From: Pseudovibrio exalbescens | Lineage (GTDB): Bacteria; Pseudomonadota; Alphaproteobacteria; Rhizobiales; Stappiaceae | Assembly (NCBI RefSeq): GCF_028737195.1 | Contig: NZ_JAQZAJ010000002.1 | Span: 62,001-126,000 of the forward strand | Direction: 5' to 3' | Length of the DNA: 64,000 nucleotides | Shown here: positions 62,304 to 64,000 of the stretch, one piece after another | Numbering within the stretch: the first letter of the stretch is position 1 | Layout: each line of letters begins with the position of its first letter | Program-made: the position numbers and the translations under genes | The notes under the pieces: generated by a model | Seen by the model: only the letters and a program-made list of their open reading frames with translations | Told to the model about the DNA's origin: nothing | The model's database searches: none

Positions 62304-62492
62304 GCAGCCGTCCGTGTGTAGTGCAACACTTCCTTTATGGGGTCAGCGCAGTGTTTGCGCAATGCCGGATCAAGGTGCCAGCCAGCCATCGCGACACCTT
62401 ATCGCCGCCTTTCCCATAATTGCTGGTTGAATTTCAATGGACCTACCCCGATGATCGCCCCTCCGAACTTGCCTAAAACCGGGAGCCCCGTC

Positions 62493-63266
62493 ATGAGTCA
62501 GGTCGAATATCGGCAATTTACCTGCCTTTCAGATAACTTCGGCGTCATTGTCCACGACCCGCAGAGCGGCACGACCATCGCTTTGGATGTGCCGGACGCT
62601 GCCCCTTACCTCGCTGTGCTTGAGGCCGAGGGCTGGAACCTCACCGACATTCTCATCACCCACCACCACTGGGATCACGTCGGTGGTCTTGGCGAGCTGA
62701 AGGAAAAGACCGGCGCCCGCGTGGTCGGACCGGCGCGCACCCAGCAAAAACTCTCGGAGATCGAGGTTGGCGTGGAAGACGGCGACCACATTATGGCTGG
62801 CCCATTGAAAGTTCGCGCGCTGGCGACGCCCGGCCATACACTGGACCACATAACCTGGTGGTTTGAAGACGCAGGTCTCGCACACACTGGCGATACCCTG
62901 TTTGCTTTGGGCTGCGGCCGCCTGTTTGAAGGCGATGCGCAAATGATGTGGGCCTCTCTAACCCATATCGTTGACACGCTGCCTGAGGAAACTGTTTTGT
63001 TTTGCGGGCATGAGTACACCCTGTCAAACGCACGCTTTGCCCTGACCATAGATCCGGAAAACACAGAGCTGATCAAGCGTGTGGCAGAAATCGAAGCCTT
63101 ACGCCGCGAGGACAAGGCAACGCTACCCACAACACTCAAACTTGAGCTGGCTACAAATCCGTTCCTGCGCGCTGCGAACCCCGCCATCCAGAAGCATCTT
63201 GGCATGGAGGGGGCCCCGCTCTCCGACGTCTTTGCGGAAATTCGCCAGAGGAAGGATATGGCGTGA
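62493..63266 (+). CDS. gloB: Hydroxyacylglutathione hydrolase (glyoxalase II)
   Basis: Metallo-beta-lactamase-fold enzyme that hydrolyses S-lactoylglutathione, 257 residues. The metal motif THHHWDHVGG is near residue 55, later ligands are the His in ATPGHTLDH and the Asp in TGDTLF, and the final His in FCGHEYTLSNARFA. The C-terminal domain shows glutathione-binding blocks (NPFLRA). The ATG at 62493 has GGGAG 8 bases upstream; a much longer in-frame extension is not supported. The next gene overlaps its stop. Confidence 0.93.
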   Translation: MSQVEYRQFTCLSDNFGVIVHDPQSGTTIALDVPDAAPYLAVLEAEGWNLTDILITHHHWDHVGGLGELKEKTGARVVGPARTQQKLSEIEVGVEDGDHIMAGPLKVRALATPGHTLDHITWWFEDAGLAHTGDTLFALGCGRLFEGDAQMMWASLTHIVDTLPEETVLFCGHEYTLSNARFALTIDPENTELIKRVAEIEALRREDKATLPTTLKLELATNPFLRAANPAIQKHLGMEGAPLSDVFAEIRQRKDMA

Positions 63267-63700
63267 TGAGCCCCATTTCTGCTGACGACATCATTCGGGA
63301 GCTGAACATGCAGCCCCATCCGGAAGGTGGCTACTACGTGGAGACCTTTCGCGATGGCGGAAGCCCACAGCCCCGCGGGGCCTGTACGGCCATCTATTAC
63401 CTCTTGAAGGAAGGGCAGCTTTCTCACTGGCATAAGGTGGATGCCTGCGAGATCTGGCATTTTTATGCGGGCGATCCCCTCGCCTTGTCCATCAGTGATG
63501 GTGAGGCGGCTCCTTCAGTTCTTGAACTCGGCACGGATATTTTCGCTGGGCAGCGCCCGCAAGGCGTGGTTCCGGCAGGGGCGTGGCAATCAGCGCGCGC
63601 CCTCGGAAGCTGGACCCTTGTCGGCTGCACTGTCGCACCAGGGTTTCAGTTTGAAGGGTTTGAACTTGCGCCCAAAGGGTGGGTGCCAGGTGCCAAATGA
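63266..63700 (+). CDS. Cupin family DUF985 protein
   Basis: 144-residue single-domain cupin (DUF985). Family markers are NMQPHPEGGYYVETFRD, AIYYLLKEGQLSHWHKVDACEIWHFYAGDPL (metal-type His and Glu), QGVVPAGAWQSARAL and GCTVAPGFQFEGFELAP. Its catalytic role is unknown. ATG at 63266 overlaps the gloB stop (TGATG); a GTG one codon earlier is also possible. Probably cotranscribed with gloB. Confidence 0.9.
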   Translation: MSPISADDIIRELNMQPHPEGGYYVETFRDGGSPQPRGACTAIYYLLKEGQLSHWHKVDACEIWHFYAGDPLALSISDGEAAPSVLELGTDIFAGQRPQGVVPAGAWQSARALGSWTLVGCTVAPGFQFEGFELAPKGWVPGAK

Positions 63701-64000
63701 GTCGCCCTTGACCCCCTAAAAAACAGGGCGACATTTCCCCTGGAAACGGAATTTGCGGTGTTTTTCTGCAAATTCCGTCAGCCAAGAGACGATAAAAACT
63801 ACAAACAAGACCAAACATTTAGGCCGTTGCGGTAGTTTTATTCATGTTTTTTTGCCGCAACCAATAGCTAAGACATGCAACTGGCGCATATCTCACGAAC
63901 ACCTTCACCAACCTATCCTTTTTCAGAAAAAGCTATACTTACCAAATCAAAAACCTATACTTTTCATGGAATTACAATTTGACCAAAATACAGCCCTTCT
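63701..64000. other. AT-rich, gene-poor right edge with a hairpin
   Basis: After the cupin gene lies an 11-bp perfect hairpin (63746-63778: ACGGAATTTGC with GCAAATTCCGT, 11-base loop rich in T), which could end the gloB transcript. The last 180 bases are AT-rich and hold no clear gene. An ATG at 63966 opens to the edge without a ribosome-binding site. Confidence 0.5.

Noticed and set aside
1-64000. CRISPR arrays, rRNA genes, insertion sequences, prophage or integrase genes
   Set aside because: None seen: no regularly spaced direct repeats, no transposase or integrase motifs and no rRNA-like stretches.
63966-64000. Possible start of a gene at the right edge (ATG open to the end)
   Set aside because: Only 11 codons visible, no ribosome-binding site, and AT-rich sequence; cannot be supported.

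Overview
The window looks like chromosomal DNA of an alphaproteobacterium, most likely from the Hyphomicrobiales (Rhizobiales). Pointers are the ethylmalonyl-CoA pathway genes (crotonyl-CoA carboxylase/reductase and ethylmalonyl-CoA mutase), an imuA-imuB-dnaE2 cassette behind an alphaproteobacterial LexA box (GTTC-N7-GTTC), MetX/MetW methionine synthesis, an invasion-associated-locus-B family protein, MipA/OmpV, and a CnoX-type thioredoxin followed by LON-domain and Trm112-like genes. A marine Stappiaceae-like host is a guess. No phage, insertion sequence, CRISPR array or rRNA was seen; almost everything is housekeeping or metabolic.

Layout. 1-3.4 kb (minus): pyridoxal kinase (cut by the window edge), ispG, a glycosyltransferase remnant and a UDP-glucuronate decarboxylase. 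3.6-5.5 kb: 3-hydroxybutyrate dehydrogenase and a patatin-like phospholipase. 5.5-11.6 kb: a structured intergenic region with a perfect 17-bp inverted repeat, a pentapeptide-repeat protein, MipA/OmpV, serine dehydratase, and the two MnmC activities as divergent genes. 11.7-18.1 kb: two small paralogous exported peptides, YggT/YggU, the thioredoxin-LON-Trm112 run, a ProXp-ala-like tRNA-editing protein, two identical tRNA-Gly(GCC), an AAA ATPase and a flavin monooxygenase. 18.3-24.6 kb: YchJ and the SOS mutagenesis operon. 24.8-27.3 kb: a flippase translationally coupled to a GNAT/CelD-like protein. 27.4-34.4 kb: a quaternary-amine (betaine/choline-type) ABC importer with one permease, one ATPase and three paralogous binding proteins, interrupted by a CAP-domain lipoprotein.

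34.6-39.3 kb: ccrA and ecm of the ethylmalonyl-CoA pathway flank an Rrf2 regulator/AhpD-like pair. 39.3-47.6 kb: small exported proteins, exonuclease III, a SpoU-type RNA methyltransferase, an IalB-family protein, rlmN, a small membrane protein and a Zn/Cd-type P-type ATPase with a Cys/His-rich N-terminus. 47.7-52.5 kb: folP-folK, a MarR/Bcr-CflA efflux operon, an AraC regulator and an orphan ORF. 52.6-56.3 kb: typA, a sterol-desaturase-family protein and an unrecognised 197-residue protein with a faint CheD-like Cys/His pattern. 56.4-63.7 kb: the chorismate mutase-hisC-tyrC operon, metX-metW, a methyltransferase, gloB and a DUF985 cupin.

Functional themes are C2/C4 carbon use (bdhA, ccrA, ecm), osmolyte import, SOS mutagenesis, tRNA quality control and aromatic amino acid, methionine and folate synthesis. 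The least explained features are the three binding proteins served by one transporter with uniform TTG starts, several strong palindromes at regulatory positions, the small-peptide locus at 11.7-12.5 kb, and the protein at 55.7-56.3 kb. All calls come from reading the sequence; no database search was run.
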